Shown piece after piece: positions 16,934 to 28,434 of a stretch of 64,000 nucleotides of DNA; the first letter of the stretch is position 1, and each line of letters begins with the position of its first letter. The translations under genes and the position numbers were made by a program. This DNA is from JAEUMG01 sp046349315. GTDB taxonomy: Bacteria > Pseudomonadota > Alphaproteobacteria > Rhizobiales > Aestuariivirgaceae. The notes below the pieces were generated by a model, which saw only the letters and a list, made by a program, of their open reading frames with translations, ran no database searches and was not told the DNA's origin. The DNA lies in the NCBI GenBank assembly GCA_046349315.1, contig JAXMCQ010000005.1, positions 1 to 64,000 of the forward strand. Direction: 5' to 3'.

Positions 16934-19008
16934 TGCTTTGCGATCCAGGCACCGAGCTTCGCCCGCTCCTCATCGGTCATTTTGGTCTTGTTGCCAAGCG
17001 GCATGGCCTTGTTCTTGACGGCCTGTGTCTCGATCTGCAGGGCATAGCGCTTGAGTTCATCGATCGTCTCGAGCTTGATGCCTTTCGGCGCCTCCTTGAT
17101 GGCGCGGTCCGATGGCGCGGCGGAATGGCAGCTCGCGCAACGCGTCTGGGTAATGGCGAGCGCATCGGCATCGCTCACATCGCCTTGATAGGCCGGCAGC
17201 TTGACCGGCTCGGTGATGACGAGCGCCACTGCCAGTGCGGCCCCGATCAAAGGCAAGGTCCAGGCCGTTTTCTCCTGGGCGTCACCGACCTCCGTGCGCA
17301 CCAGGAAATACCGTGCCAAAGCGCCGCTCACGATCACCAGCCCGATCAGAACCCAGGTCAATCGCTGGTCGCTGATCATCGGATAATGATTGCTGATCAT
17401 CATGAGAAGCACCGGCAAGGTGAGGTAGGTATTGTGCAGCGAACGCTGCTTGCCGGTGGCGCCGAGCTTCGCATCGGGCTTCTCGCCGCGCAGAAGCGCT
17501 GCCGTGATCTTCCGCTGGTTCGGAATGATCACCATGAAGACATTGGCCGCCATGATCGTGCCGATGAAGGCGCCGACATTGATCATCGCGCCGCGCCCGG
17601 AGAAGACATGCGTGAAGCCATAGGCGGCAATGAGTATCAGGAGGAGAAGCAACGTAGCGAGCCAACCTGTCTTGTCTCCCAAGGGCGAGCGACACAATGC
17701 ATCATAGATGAGCCATCCCGCGGCGATTCCGCCGACCGAAATCGCGATCGCCTGCCATGGCTGAAGCGGCATGATCGCAGTATCGATCAGATAGGTGCTG
17801 GCATTGAAGTAATAGAGCACAATGAGGAGCAGGAAGCCCGAAACCCACGTGAGATAGGCCTCCCATTTGAACCAGATGAGATGATCGGGAAGTTTGCCCG
17901 GCGCGGTGAGATATTTCTGCACATGATAGAAGCCGCCACCATGCACTTCCCAGGCCTCGCCCCCGACGCCGGATGGCAGGCCGGTCCGGCTCCGCAATGA
18001 GAAATCGAGCGCAATGAAATAGAAGGACGTGCCGATCCAGGATATGCCGGCGATGACATGCGCCCAGCGCAGGAGAAGGTTCGGCCATTCGCTGTCGAAC
18101 AAGCCGGCGCCGGTCAGCCAATAGGCAAGGAGTAGCGCGCCGAAGATGAGCGGAAGCGTCCAGGCGATCTTGGATAAGGGGTCGCCGACTTCATGCCGCA
18201 CCAGGAATTGCCGAAGCGCAGCACCGCCGACCACGACGGCGCCAACGATGGCCCACAAATGTCCGTGACTGGTCAGCATCGGGTAATGATTGCTGATCAT
18301 GAACAGCAAGACCGGCAAGGTCAGATAGGTATTGTGCAATGATCTTTGCTTGCCAATGGCGCCAAGCCTCGGGTCGGGCGCTTCACCGCGAAGGAGTGCG
18401 GCAGTGATCTTGCGCTGGTTCGGGATGATGACCATGAAGACATTGGCGGCCATGATCGTGCCGATGAACGCACCGACATGGATCAGCGCTCCGCGCCCGG
18501 AATAGACGAGCGAATAGAAGAAGGTCGCGGCGAGAATCAATACGAATACGCAGCCTGCGAGGATTTCCGGCTTCCTGCCAAGCGGTGAGCGGCACAGCAT
18601 GTCATAGACGAACCATCCCGCGGCCAGACTCATCACCGATATGCCGATCGCCTGCCACGGCGAGAGCGGCATGACTGTGGGATCGATGAGATAAGCTTGC
18701 GTATTGAGATAATACTGCACGATGAGCAACAGGAAGCCCGAGGCCCATGTGATATAGGCCTCCCATTTGAACCAGGTCAGGTGCTCGGGGAGCTTCGCGG
18801 GCGCGGTCAGATATTTCTGAACATGATAGAAACCGCCGCCATGCACTTCCCAGGCTTCGCCCGCGACACCCTCGGGCAGTCCCGCCTTATTGCGCAAGGA
18901 GAAATCCAGCGCGATGAAATAGAAGGACGTGCCGATCCAGGCGATGCCGGCGACCAGATGGCCCCAGCGCAGCAGCAGGTTGAGCCACTCGGCGATGAAC
19001 GGGTCCAT
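16930..19008 (-). CDS. puuD: PuuD-type membrane urate oxidase with duplicated membrane domain and cytochrome c domain
   Basis: 692 residues; PuuD proteins are usually about 400. Normal PuuD has one multi-span urate-oxidase N domain and a C-terminal cytochrome c. Here the membrane domain occurs twice in tandem: residues ~7-290 and ~307-590 align without gaps at an offset of exactly 300 (e.g. EVHGGGFYHVQKYL at 54 and 354; IIPNQRKITAALLRGE at 194 and 494). In the first 135 aligned residues about 78% are identical. His177 of copy 1 is Asn477 in copy 2; other conserved His (56, 62, 225, 241 and partners) are in both. The single heme motif CASCH is at 624-628, with MPLGN (probable axial Met669). 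ATG at 19008 follows AGGGACAGGG. Urate oxidation to 5-hydroxyisourate fits its operon position. Confidence 0.92.
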   Translation of the reverse strand: MDPFIAEWLNLLLRWGHLVAGIAWIGTSFYFIALDFSLRNKAGLPEGVAGEAWEVHGGGFYHVQKYLTAPAKLPEHLTWFKWEAYITWASGFLLLIVQYYLNTQAYLIDPTVMPLSPWQAIGISVMSLAAGWFVYDMLCRSPLGRKPEILAGCVFVLILAATFFYSLVYSGRGALIHVGAFIGTIMAANVFMVIIPNQRKITAALLRGEAPDPRLGAIGKQRSLHNTYLTLPVLLFMISNHYPMLTSHGHLWAIVGAVVVGGAALRQFLVRHEVGDPLSKIAWTLPLIFGALLLAYWLTGAGLFDSEWPNLLLRWAHVIAGISWIGTSFYFIALDFSLRSRTGLPSGVGGEAWEVHGGGFYHVQKYLTAPGKLPDHLIWFKWEAYLTWVSGFLLLIVLYYFNASTYLIDTAIMPLQPWQAIAISVGGIAAGWLIYDALCRSPLGDKTGWLATLLLLLILIAAYGFTHVFSGRGAMINVGAFIGTIMAANVFMVIIPNQRKITAALLRGEKPDAKLGATGKQRSLHNTYLTLPVLLMMISNHYPMISDQRLTWVLIGLVIVSGALARYFLVRTEVGDAQEKTAWTLPLIGAALAVALVITEPVKLPAYQGDVSDADALAITQTRCASCHSAAPSDRAIKEAPKGIKLETIDELKRYALQIETQAVKNKAMPLGNKTKMTDEERAKLGAWIAKQ

Positions 19009-19077
19009 CCCTGTCCCTTGTCAAAAGAACGCCTGCCGCAAGCTCACTCGCGGCAGGCGTCGAACGCGTGCCGCCTG

Positions 19078-20145
19078 CTATTGCGGCAATTGATCGTCGA
19101 TTCCCTTGACGTACCAGTTCATGCCGAGGATATCGCCATCGGGCAGCGACTTGCCGGCTTCGCCGATAACCGAGCCGTCCTGCTTGGTGATCGGGCCGGT
19201 GAAGGGAAACACCTTGCCGGCCTTGATTGCGTCCGAAGTCTCGGTCGCCATCTTGGCGACGTCGTCCGGCATGTTGGTGAAGGGCGCGATGTTGACCGTT
19301 CCTTCCGCCATGCCATCCCATGACGACTGCGACTTCCACGTTCCATTGAGCACGTCATTGATGCGCCGAATGTAATACGGGCCCCAATTGTCGACGATCG
19401 CCGTCAATTGCGCCTTGGGCGCGAATTTGATCATGTCGGAAGCCTGGCCGAAGCCGTGCTTGCCCTGCTCCTCGGCGACCTGCAGAGCGGCCGTCGAGTC
19501 GGTGTGCTGCACAATGATGTCGGCGCCCTGGCTGAACAGCACCTTCGCCGCATCGGCTTCCTTGCCCGGATCGTACCAAGAATTGACCCAGACGATCTTC
19601 ACCTTGAAGTCGGGATTGACCGACTGCGCGCCGAGCATGAAGGCATTGATGCCGGCGACGACTTCCGGAATGGGGAAGGACACGATATAGCCGGCAACGC
19701 CTGTCTTCGACATCTTGGCCGCGATCTGGCCGATCACATAGCGGCCTTCGTGGAACTTCGCATTATAGGTCGTGACATTGTCGGCGGTCTTGAAGCCGGT
19801 CGCATGCTCGAACTTTACATCCGGAAATTTCTTCGCGACCTTAAGTGTCGGTTCCATGAAGCCGAAGGACGTCGTGAAGATGATCGCGCAGCCTTCGCGC
19901 GCCAGCCGTTCGATGGTGCGCTCGCTATCCGCTTCGGTGACGTTTTCGACAAAAACCGTCTCGACCTTGTCGCCCAATTCCTTCTCGACCGCCAACCGGC
20001 CCTGGTTGTGCTGATAGCTCCAGCCGAAATCGCCGATCGATCCGACATAGATCCAGCACGCCTTGATCTTCTCGGCCGAGGCCGATGCAGCGCCTGCGCT
20101 AAGAGCAAAGGCGAGAATCGCCGCCGATAAGAACCACTTTTTCAT
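19078..20145 (-). CDS. BMP-family ABC transporter substrate-binding protein
   Basis: 355 residues from the ATG at 20145, preceded by AAGGAGG. Residues 1-24 are a Sec signal peptide ending ASASA. The mature part is a Bmp/PnrA-type periplasmic binding protein: ACWIYVGSIGDFGWSYQHNQGR, GCAIIFTTSFGFMEPTLKVAKKFPDVKFEHATG, and GADIIVQHTDSTAALQVAEEQGKHGFGQASDM. Known family members bind nucleosides or nucleobases. In this operon the ligand is probably a purine nucleoside, xanthine, urate or a degradation product. It follows the permease gene by 85 bases and precedes puuD by 69 bases. Confidence 0.9.
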   Translation of the reverse strand: MKKWFLSAAILAFALSAGAASASAEKIKACWIYVGSIGDFGWSYQHNQGRLAVEKELGDKVETVFVENVTEADSERTIERLAREGCAIIFTTSFGFMEPTLKVAKKFPDVKFEHATGFKTADNVTTYNAKFHEGRYVIGQIAAKMSKTGVAGYIVSFPIPEVVAGINAFMLGAQSVNPDFKVKIVWVNSWYDPGKEADAAKVLFSQGADIIVQHTDSTAALQVAEEQGKHGFGQASDMIKFAPKAQLTAIVDNWGPYYIRRINDVLNGTWKSQSSWDGMAEGTVNIAPFTNMPDDVAKMATETSDAIKAGKVFPFTGPITKQDGSVIGEAGKSLPDGDILGMNWYVKGIDDQLPQ

Positions 20146-20230
20146 TTTCTGTCCTCCTTGTTCACCCATTTCCTGAGCGGCTTATTTTGACCCCGTCCCG
20201 CCTGCCGCCCTGGCGCGGTGGGGTTTTATA

Positions 20231-21106
20231 TCATCGATCAGGCACGAATGGCTTGCCGAGGCAAGCCGGCGTATTGGCACGCATCATGGCCCGGTTCCCC
20301 GAAATCACCACCAGCGCGATCACCGTAACGAGATAAGGCAGGCTCGACAGGAATTGCGAGGGGATGCCAAGCGCCAGTGTCTGCACGGTATAAGAGAGAA
20401 TGGAGATGGCACCGAAAAGATAGGCGCCGATCACCGCCCGCCACGGCAGCCACGACGCAAAGACGACAAGCGCCAACGCAATCCAGCCGCGCCCTGCCGT
20501 CATGTTCTCCACCCATTGAGGCGTATAGGCGAGCGACAGATAGCCGCCGGCGAGCCCGGCACAAGCGCCGCCGAACATCACGCAAAGATAGCGCACCGCA
20601 ATGACATTATAGCCGAGCGAATGCGCTGAGACGTGGCTATCGCCGACGGCGCGAATGATGAGCCCGGCCTTGGTCCGGAACAGAACATAGGAGATCGCAG
20701 CGGTAAGGATGATCGCTCCAGGGATCAACGGATCGATCCCGGCGATGCTCCACAATTTGACGCCCGGCTGGCCGACGAAGCCCTCGCCGATCAAACCCGA
20801 AAGACCGATGCCAAGAAGCGTCAACGCAAGTCCCGTTGCCACCTGGTTTGAAACGAGCGTGAGAGTCAAGAAGCCGAAGAGCAGCGACATCAGCACGCCC
20901 GCGATGATAGCCGCGATCAGCCCGATGCCGGCCGAGCCGGTATAGAAGGCGGCGCCGAACCCGCAAACCGCCCCCATGATCATCATGCCCTCGACGCCGA
21001 GGTTGAGCACGCCTGAACGTTCGACGACGATCTCACCCACTGCCGCCAGCAACAATGGTGTGGCCGCAGTCATGATGGTCAGTGCGACGGCATAGAACAT
21101 TTCCAT
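20231..21106 (-). CDS. ABC transporter permease (BMP/nucleoside type), second subunit
   Basis: 291 residues with eight to ten hydrophobic segments. GEIVVERSGVLNLGVEGMMIMGAVCGFGAAF at residues 25-55 is diagnostic for the BPD_transp_2 permeases that partner BMP-type binding proteins; NQVATGLALTLLGIGLSGLIGE and AVIGAYLFGAISILSYTVQ follow. It would form the transmembrane heterodimer with the preceding permease. The start is 4 bases after the stop of that gene. Confidence 0.92.
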   Translation of the reverse strand: MEMFYAVALTIMTAATPLLLAAVGEIVVERSGVLNLGVEGMMIMGAVCGFGAAFYTGSAGIGLIAAIIAGVLMSLLFGFLTLTLVSNQVATGLALTLLGIGLSGLIGEGFVGQPGVKLWSIAGIDPLIPGAIILTAAISYVLFRTKAGLIIRAVGDSHVSAHSLGYNVIAVRYLCVMFGGACAGLAGGYLSLAYTPQWVENMTAGRGWIALALVVFASWLPWRAVIGAYLFGAISILSYTVQTLALGIPSQFLSSLPYLVTVIALVVISGNRAMMRANTPACLGKPFVPDR

Positions 21107-21110
21107 ATCG

Positions 21111-22193
21111 CTACTCCGCCGGCTGCACGGCAGGCGGATGCCGCCCTTCGAATCGGATGCGGTAGAGGATCAGCGTATCGCAAGCGAGGATCGAGAAGAG
21201 CAGAATGCCCTGGAAGACCCGCGCGATCTTGTCCGAGATTCCGAGCGAAACCTGCACCGCTTCACCGCCGATGTAACTCAGGGCCAAAAGCAAGCCCGCA
21301 AAGAGAACGCCGATCGGATTGAGCCGGCCGAGAAAAGCCACGATGATCGCTGCAAAACCGTAGCCGGGCGAGATTTGCGGCTGCAATTGCCCGACCGTGC
21401 TCGCGATCTCCGTAATTCCCGCTAGTCCGGCGAGGCCCCCAGAAAGGAGGAAGCAGAACATTACCATCTTCTCGCGCGAGAAGCCTGCAAACCGGCCCGC
21501 CCGCGGTGCATTGCCGGCCACGCGGATTTCGAAGCCCTTGAGCGTCTTGCCCATCACGAAGGCAAGCGCGATCACCGCGATCAGCGCGAAGAGACAGCCG
21601 AGATGGATCGAACCGGTAATGGTCGGAAGCAATTGCCAGCCATCAAACGTGATCGATTTTGGAAAATTGAAACCCTGCGGATCACGCCATGGGCCGCGCA
21701 CCAGCCAGTCGAGAAAAAGCTGCGCCACATAGACGAGCATCAGCGAGGTCAGGATCTCGTTGGCATTGAACCGATTCTTGAGATAGCCGGGGATCGCGCC
21801 ATAGGCCATGCCGCCCAGAACGCCGAGAATGAGCATCGAAATAAGCGTCAGCGGCGATTGCCATGCGGGGAACAGGATCGGGACAGCACTTCCGGCAATG
21901 GCCCCGATGGTGAGCTGTCCCTCGGCGCCGATATTCCAGACATTCGCCAAGTAACAGACAGAAAGTCCGGCGCCGATCAGGACCAGTGGCGTCGCCTTCA
22001 CGATCAACTGCTCGACCGACCACATCGTCGTCAGCGGCTCGATGAAATAGACATAGAGCGCCTCGAAGGGGTTGAAGCCGCGCAAGGCGAAAATGATCCC
22101 GCCGAGCACGACCGTGAGGCCAAGTGCGATGAAGGGCGAGCAGATTGCCATCATGGTCGAGGCTTCGCTGCGCTTCTCAAGCACTATGCGCAT
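21111..22193 (-). CDS. ABC transporter permease (BMP/nucleoside type), first subunit
   Basis: 360 residues, about ten transmembrane helices. The N-terminal half has FEALYVYFIEPLTTMWSVEQLIVKATPLVLIGAGLSVCYLANVWNIGAEGQLTIGAI (landmark NIGAEGQ), the middle ANEILTSLMLVYVA, and near 280 LSPGYGFAAIIVAFLGRLNPIG-like sequence, all typical of YufP/NupP-like permeases. It overlaps the end of the ATPase gene by 17 bases. Together with the second permease, the twin-domain ATPase and the BMP lipoprotein-like binding protein it forms a complete importer. Confidence 0.92.
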   Translation of the reverse strand: MRIVLEKRSEASTMMAICSPFIALGLTVVLGGIIFALRGFNPFEALYVYFIEPLTTMWSVEQLIVKATPLVLIGAGLSVCYLANVWNIGAEGQLTIGAIAGSAVPILFPAWQSPLTLISMLILGVLGGMAYGAIPGYLKNRFNANEILTSLMLVYVAQLFLDWLVRGPWRDPQGFNFPKSITFDGWQLLPTITGSIHLGCLFALIAVIALAFVMGKTLKGFEIRVAGNAPRAGRFAGFSREKMVMFCFLLSGGLAGLAGITEIASTVGQLQPQISPGYGFAAIIVAFLGRLNPIGVLFAGLLLALSYIGGEAVQVSLGISDKIARVFQGILLFSILACDTLILYRIRFEGRHPPAVQPAE

Positions 22194-23724
22194 GGCGTGC
22201 CTCTTTCACTTCATGGGCTCCGGCCATCAGCAGGCCGATCTTTTCGGCCGACATCTGGCCCGCCGGATGCGCTTCCGAGAGTTCGCCGCGCGAGATGACC
22301 GCGATGCGGTCGGCGATCTCGAAAATTTCGTCGAGATCCTGGCTGATCACCAGCACTGCCGAGCCGTCGCGCGCCAGATCGATCACCGCCTGCCGGATCG
22401 TCGCCGAGGCGCCGGCATCGACACCCCAGGTCGGCTGGTTGACGACGAGGATTCCGGGCTTGCGGTCAAGCTCGCGCCCGATCACGAATTTCTGCAGGTT
22501 TCCGCCGGAAAGCGAACGCGCTTCGGGATCGGGCTTGCCTTTCCTGACATCGAAGGACTTGCTGACCCGCCCGCTCACCTCGGTCGCACCCGACTTTTGG
22601 ACGATACCGGATTTGACCAATGTCTCATCGGAGGAATGCCGCGTTAGCACGACATTGTCCGACAAGGTGAAGCTCGGCACCGCGCCATGGCCCAGGCGCT
22701 CTTCCGGCACGAAGGCCGCACCGCGGTCGCGCCGCTCATTGATCCCCGCTTTGCCGCTCGGCACGCCATCGATCGATAGCATGTCGGCCCGGGCAAGCGC
22801 GCGCTCGCCTGAAAGCGCATCGAAGAGTTCCGATTGGCCGTTGCCCGCGACTCCGGCGATGGCAATGATTTCGCCGGCCCGCAGATCGAGCGAAATGTCT
22901 TTGAGTGCGACCGAGAATTGTCCGTCGGGCGGCAGGCTCAAATGATCGAGGCGCAGGCGCACATCGCCGATCTTGTGCTTGCGGGCCGACTTGATGATGT
23001 GAATATCGCCGCCAACCATCAGGCGCGCGAGGCTTGCGGCCGTCTCGAGCATCGGATCGACATTGGCCACGACCTTGCCATGACGGAGGATTGTTGCATT
23101 GTGGCAGATGCGCTTCACCTCTTCGAGGCGATGGCTGATATAGAGAACAGCGCAACCTTCACGCGCAAGCCGCGCCAGGGTGCGGAAAAGCTGGTCCGCC
23201 TCCTGCGGCGTCAGTACGGCCGTCGGCTCGTCCATGATGAGCAGTCGCGGTTCCTGCAGCAGGCAGCGCACGATCTCGATCCGCTGCCGCTCGCCGACCG
23301 AGAGATCAGCCACGACTGCATTGGGCTCGAGAGGCAGGCCGTAATCCTTGGAAACCCGGCTGATCCGCTGCGATAATGCGCCCAGATCGAATTCGCCGGG
23401 CATCGCCAGCGCGATGTTTTCGGCGACGCTTAGCGCTTCGAACAGCGAGAAATGCTGGAACACCATGCCGATGCCGAGTTTGCGCGCCGCAGCCGGGTTT
23501 GGGATCTGCACTGGTTGTCCCTTCCAGCGAAATTCGCCGGAAGTGGGCTGCAGCGCGCCATAGATCATCTTGACGAGGGTCGATTTCCCGGCCCCGTTTT
23601 CACCCAGAAAGGCGTGAATTTCGCCTGGCTTGATCCTCAGAGTCACATCGTCATTGGCCCGGAGCGACCCGAACACTTTCACGATATGCAATGCCTCCAG
23701 CAGATATTCGGGTTCCCCCGTCAC
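22177..23724 (-). CDS. ABC transporter ATP-binding protein with two nucleotide-binding domains
   Basis: 515 residues starting at a GTG that overlaps the xdhC stop (GTGA). Two ABC modules are fused. Module 1: Walker A GENGAGKST (about 39-47), signature LSVGERQRIEIVRCL, Walker B LLIMDEPTAVLT, and H-loop SHRLEEV. Module 2: a degenerate Walker A GVAGNGQSEL (Gln for Lys) and signature LSGGNLQKFVIGREL, with a His-lacking switch SQDLDEI. This asymmetry is normal for sugar/nucleoside (RbsA/YufO-type) twin ATPases. It energises the two permeases encoded directly downstream, and its placement after xdhABC points to import of purine compounds. Confidence 0.93.
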   Translation of the reverse strand: MTGEPEYLLEALHIVKVFGSLRANDDVTLRIKPGEIHAFLGENGAGKSTLVKMIYGALQPTSGEFRWKGQPVQIPNPAAARKLGIGMVFQHFSLFEALSVAENIALAMPGEFDLGALSQRISRVSKDYGLPLEPNAVVADLSVGERQRIEIVRCLLQEPRLLIMDEPTAVLTPQEADQLFRTLARLAREGCAVLYISHRLEEVKRICHNATILRHGKVVANVDPMLETAASLARLMVGGDIHIIKSARKHKIGDVRLRLDHLSLPPDGQFSVALKDISLDLRAGEIIAIAGVAGNGQSELFDALSGERALARADMLSIDGVPSGKAGINERRDRGAAFVPEERLGHGAVPSFTLSDNVVLTRHSSDETLVKSGIVQKSGATEVSGRVSKSFDVRKGKPDPEARSLSGGNLQKFVIGRELDRKPGILVVNQPTWGVDAGASATIRQAVIDLARDGSAVLVISQDLDEIFEIADRIAVISRGELSEAHPAGQMSAEKIGLLMAGAHEVKEARHAHSA

Positions 23725-24653
23725 GCCCGCGCCCCCAGTTCCAGGTCCCCAGAGTTGCGGTGATCATGCGTCCGGTCAATATCGGCTTTGAGTTTTTCAT
23801 CAAGCACGAGCAATTGGGCGGCGGTTGCGGTAGCGATTACGGCCGGTTCCTTGGACTCGATACCGGATACGCCGATCGGGCAGATCAGCCCCTGGATGCG
23901 ATCTTCCGCGACCCCAGCTTCCCGCAGCCGCTTTTCGAACCGCGTCCGCTTCGTGGCGCTGCCGATCAAACCGACATGCGCGATATTGGGATTGCGAAGC
24001 GCGGCGTCGGTCGCTGCGAGGTCGAGCGCATGGCTGTGCGTCATGATGAAGACGAAACTGCCGGGCGGTGCGTTCTTCAGTTCAGAAACCGGATGAAGAG
24101 CCTCTACGAGCGTGACATTGCGCGGCACGGCACCGGGAAAGGCCGCCGGCCGTGGATCGATCCAATGCGTCTCGAAGGGCAGAGGCGCGAGCGCCAGGAC
24201 CAGGGCCCGACCGACATGGCCGGCGCCGAAAAGATATAGCCGCCTCGGCCGTTCTCCGAATATCTCAGTAACATCAAGGCCTTGAATACGGCCATTGAGG
24301 GTGAACGGCCCCTCTGCCTCGCGCGCCGCCAATTGGCGGATAGAGGCGAGCCTCGTCCGATCGAAACTTTCGATCGCCAGTTGCACACGGCCGCCGCAGC
24401 ATTGTCCGAGTTCCGGCCCAAGCGCGTGCGATGAGAACTTCACCGATGCACCAGCGGTGAATTGCGCTTGCGCCAGCGCGATGGCGCGCCATTCCAGCGT
24501 TCCGCCGCCGATCGTCCCGTGAAATCCTTCAGGCGTGACGACCATGCGGGCACCCGCGTCGCGGGGCGCTGATCCCTCAGTTTTTACAACCGAAACCAGA
24601 GCGCAGCGTCCGTGCGCCTCAACAGCGGAGAGGATATGCGCCCAGACCTTCAT
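23721..24653 (-). CDS. xdhC: Xanthine dehydrogenase accessory protein XdhC
   Basis: 310 residues. The N-terminal XdhC/CoxI domain is recognised by CALVSVVKTEGSAPRDAGARMVVT and GTIGGGTLEWRAIA, then LGPELGQCCGGRVQLAIE; the C-terminal Rossmann part has LYLFGAGHVGRALVLAL and HSHALDLAATDAALR, ending near PIGVSGIESKEPAVIATATAAQLL. XdhC binds the molybdenum cofactor, promotes its sulfuration and inserts it into XdhB. It overlaps xdhB upstream and the ABC ATPase downstream by 4 bases each. Confidence 0.94.
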   Translation of the reverse strand: MKVWAHILSAVEAHGRCALVSVVKTEGSAPRDAGARMVVTPEGFHGTIGGGTLEWRAIALAQAQFTAGASVKFSSHALGPELGQCCGGRVQLAIESFDRTRLASIRQLAAREAEGPFTLNGRIQGLDVTEIFGERPRRLYLFGAGHVGRALVLALAPLPFETHWIDPRPAAFPGAVPRNVTLVEALHPVSELKNAPPGSFVFIMTHSHALDLAATDAALRNPNIAHVGLIGSATKRTRFEKRLREAGVAEDRIQGLICPIGVSGIESKEPAVIATATAAQLLVLDEKLKADIDRTHDHRNSGDLELGARA

Positions 24654-26961
24654 GCCCGCATTGCCTTGACAGCCCGCATGATCGCTTCAGGCGTTGCGGG
24701 CGCATCCAATGGCGGGATCTTACCGGGTTTTAGACCCGATATTGCGTTGAAAATCGCCGACCAGACCGAAATTCCAAGCATCAAAGGCGGCTCGCCGACC
24801 GCCTTGGAGCGGTAGATCGTATCTTCGCGATTGCCGCCAGATTCATGAAGCTTCACACGGAAATCGGCCGGCACGTCTGATGCGCAAGGAATCTTGTAGG
24901 TCGACGGCGCATGCGTCCGAAGCCGGCCATGGGCATCGAAAACCAGTTCTTCCGTGGTGAGCCAACCCATGCCCTGGACGAAGGCGCCTTCGATCTGACC
25001 GATATCGATCGCCGGATTGAGCGAGCGCCCGACATCGTGGAGAATATCGACACGATCGACCCGCATTTCGCCGGTCAACGTGTCGATCGTGACTTCAGAG
25101 CAGGCTGCGCCATAGGCAAAGTAATAAAACGGCCTGCCCTTCACCCTCTCGCGGTCCCAGACCACTTTTGGCGTTGCATAAAAGCCCGTCGAAGAGAGCG
25201 AAATGCGCGCCAAATGCGCCTGTTTCGCAAGTTCCGCGAAGCTGACAGTTTGATTGCCAATGACGACCTGGCCATTCGCGAAAATGACGCTGGATTTGGC
25301 GACTTTCCATTTTCTTGCCGCGAAATCGATCAAGCGTGACTTGATCGTGACAGCGGCATTCTGCGCCGCCATGCCATTGAGATCGGAGCCGGATGAGGCC
25401 GCGGTAGGCGCCGTATTCGGCACCTTGCCCGTCGTGGTCGCAGTAATATTTACCTCGCTGACCGGTATGCCGAATTCTTCGGCAACGACCTGCGCAACCT
25501 TAAGATAGAGCCCCTGCCCCATCTCGGTGCCGCCGTGATTGAGATGCACCGACCCGTCCGTATAGACATGAACCAGGGCGCCGGCCTGGTTCATATGCGT
25601 GAGCGTGAAGGAGATACCGAACTTGACCGGCGTGAGTGCCAGGCCTTTGCGCAGAAATCCGCCTTCGCGGTTGTAGGAATCGATCTTTTTCCGCCGCTTG
25701 CGATAGTCGCTCGAGCGCTCGAGTTCCTCGACGAGTTCTGGCGCGATATTATCTTCAACCCGCATGCCATAGGGCGTCACGTCGCGCCCTTCGCCATAGA
25801 GGTTGCGTTTCCTCACATCGAGCGGATCGAGCGCGAGCTTGACCGCGATCGCATCCATCATGCGTTCGCTGAACACCATGCCTTGCGGGCCGCCGAACCC
25901 GCGGAATGCCGTGTTGGAGACCGTATGCGTCATCAACCGTCGCGAGCGAATGCGGGCACTGGGATAATAATAGGCGTTATCGGCGTGAAACATCGTGCGA
26001 TCATTCACGCCTTTCGAGAGATCCGCCGAATAGCCGCAGCGGGCGAGAAATTCGACATCGACGCCCTCGAGGCGGCCGGTCTTGTCGAATCCAGCGCGAT
26101 AATTGATGCGAAAATCATGGCGCTTGCCCGTCATGAACATGTCTTCATCACGGTCGAGCCGGCACTTGGCAGGCCGTCCCGTCAGGCGCGCGGCAAGCGC
26201 CGCGAGGGCTGCCCATTGCGCGGCCTGGCTCTCCTTGCCGCCGAAACCGCCGCCCATTCGCCGGCATTCGCACACCACCTTGGCATCCGCGACGCCAAGC
26301 ATCTTCGCAACGATATGCTGCACTTCCGATGGGTGCTGGGTCGAGCAATAGACGGTTGCGCCACCATGCTCTTCGGGCATCGCCAGGCTTACTTGCCCTT
26401 CGAGGTAGAAATGCTCCTGGCCACCGACCAGGAAGCTCTCGTCGACAAGATGCGCGCAGCGCGTGAGCGCCGTCTCGGCATTGCCCCGATTGAATTCATA
26501 GGGCTCGAGAACATCCGTCGTCCCCATCGACAGAGCGTCGTCGACCGTCACCGCGGGCTTTTCGACTTCGATCTCGACCTTGCCCAATCGGGCCGCGCGG
26601 CGCGCGGCGTCTCGGCTCTCCGCGACGACGGCAAAGACGACTTGACCGTGAAACATGATCCGCCCGTCGGCGAGGATCGGATCGCCGCCGACCGATGGGC
26701 TGCAGTCATTCATGCCGGGGATATCGCCAACGGTGAGAACTGCCAGAACACCGGGAAATTTACGCACGGCATCGAGGTCGACGGTCTTGATCAACCCGCG
26801 CGCGCCCTCCTTGGCAAATCCCGGAGCGACGTGAACCAAGCCCTCGGGCTCGCGCATGTCATCGATATAGATCGCCGTGCCCTGGACATGCAGCGCGGCG
26901 CTGTCATGGGGAAGCCCGAGCCCCACGACATCCGTCTTGCTGTGCCGCAGTTCGATCCCCA

Positions 26962-26962
<1 letters not shown>
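24650..26962 (-). CDS. xdhB: Xanthine dehydrogenase, molybdopterin-binding subunit
   Basis: 770 residues from the ATG at 26962, which forms TGATG with the xdhA stop and has GAGGAGG upstream (a TTG one codon earlier is less likely). Typical landmarks: GLPHDSAALHVQGTAIYIDDM at the start, EHFYLEGQVSLA, RRMGGGFGGKESQA (pterin-site loop), the FRGFGGPQGM motif, NHGGTEMGQGLYLKVAQ and, near the C-terminus, SKAVGEPPLMLG containing the catalytic Glu region. It hydroxylates hypoxanthine and xanthine to urate with XdhA. Length and motif order agree with bacterial XdhB. Confidence 0.96.
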
Positions 26963-28431
<1,469 letters not shown>

Positions 28432-28434
28432 GCT

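Noticed and set aside
16930..19008. PuuD duplication as an assembly duplication
   Set aside because: The copies differ at roughly a fifth of residues, and one specific His is Asn, so they are diverged paralogous segments in one frame.
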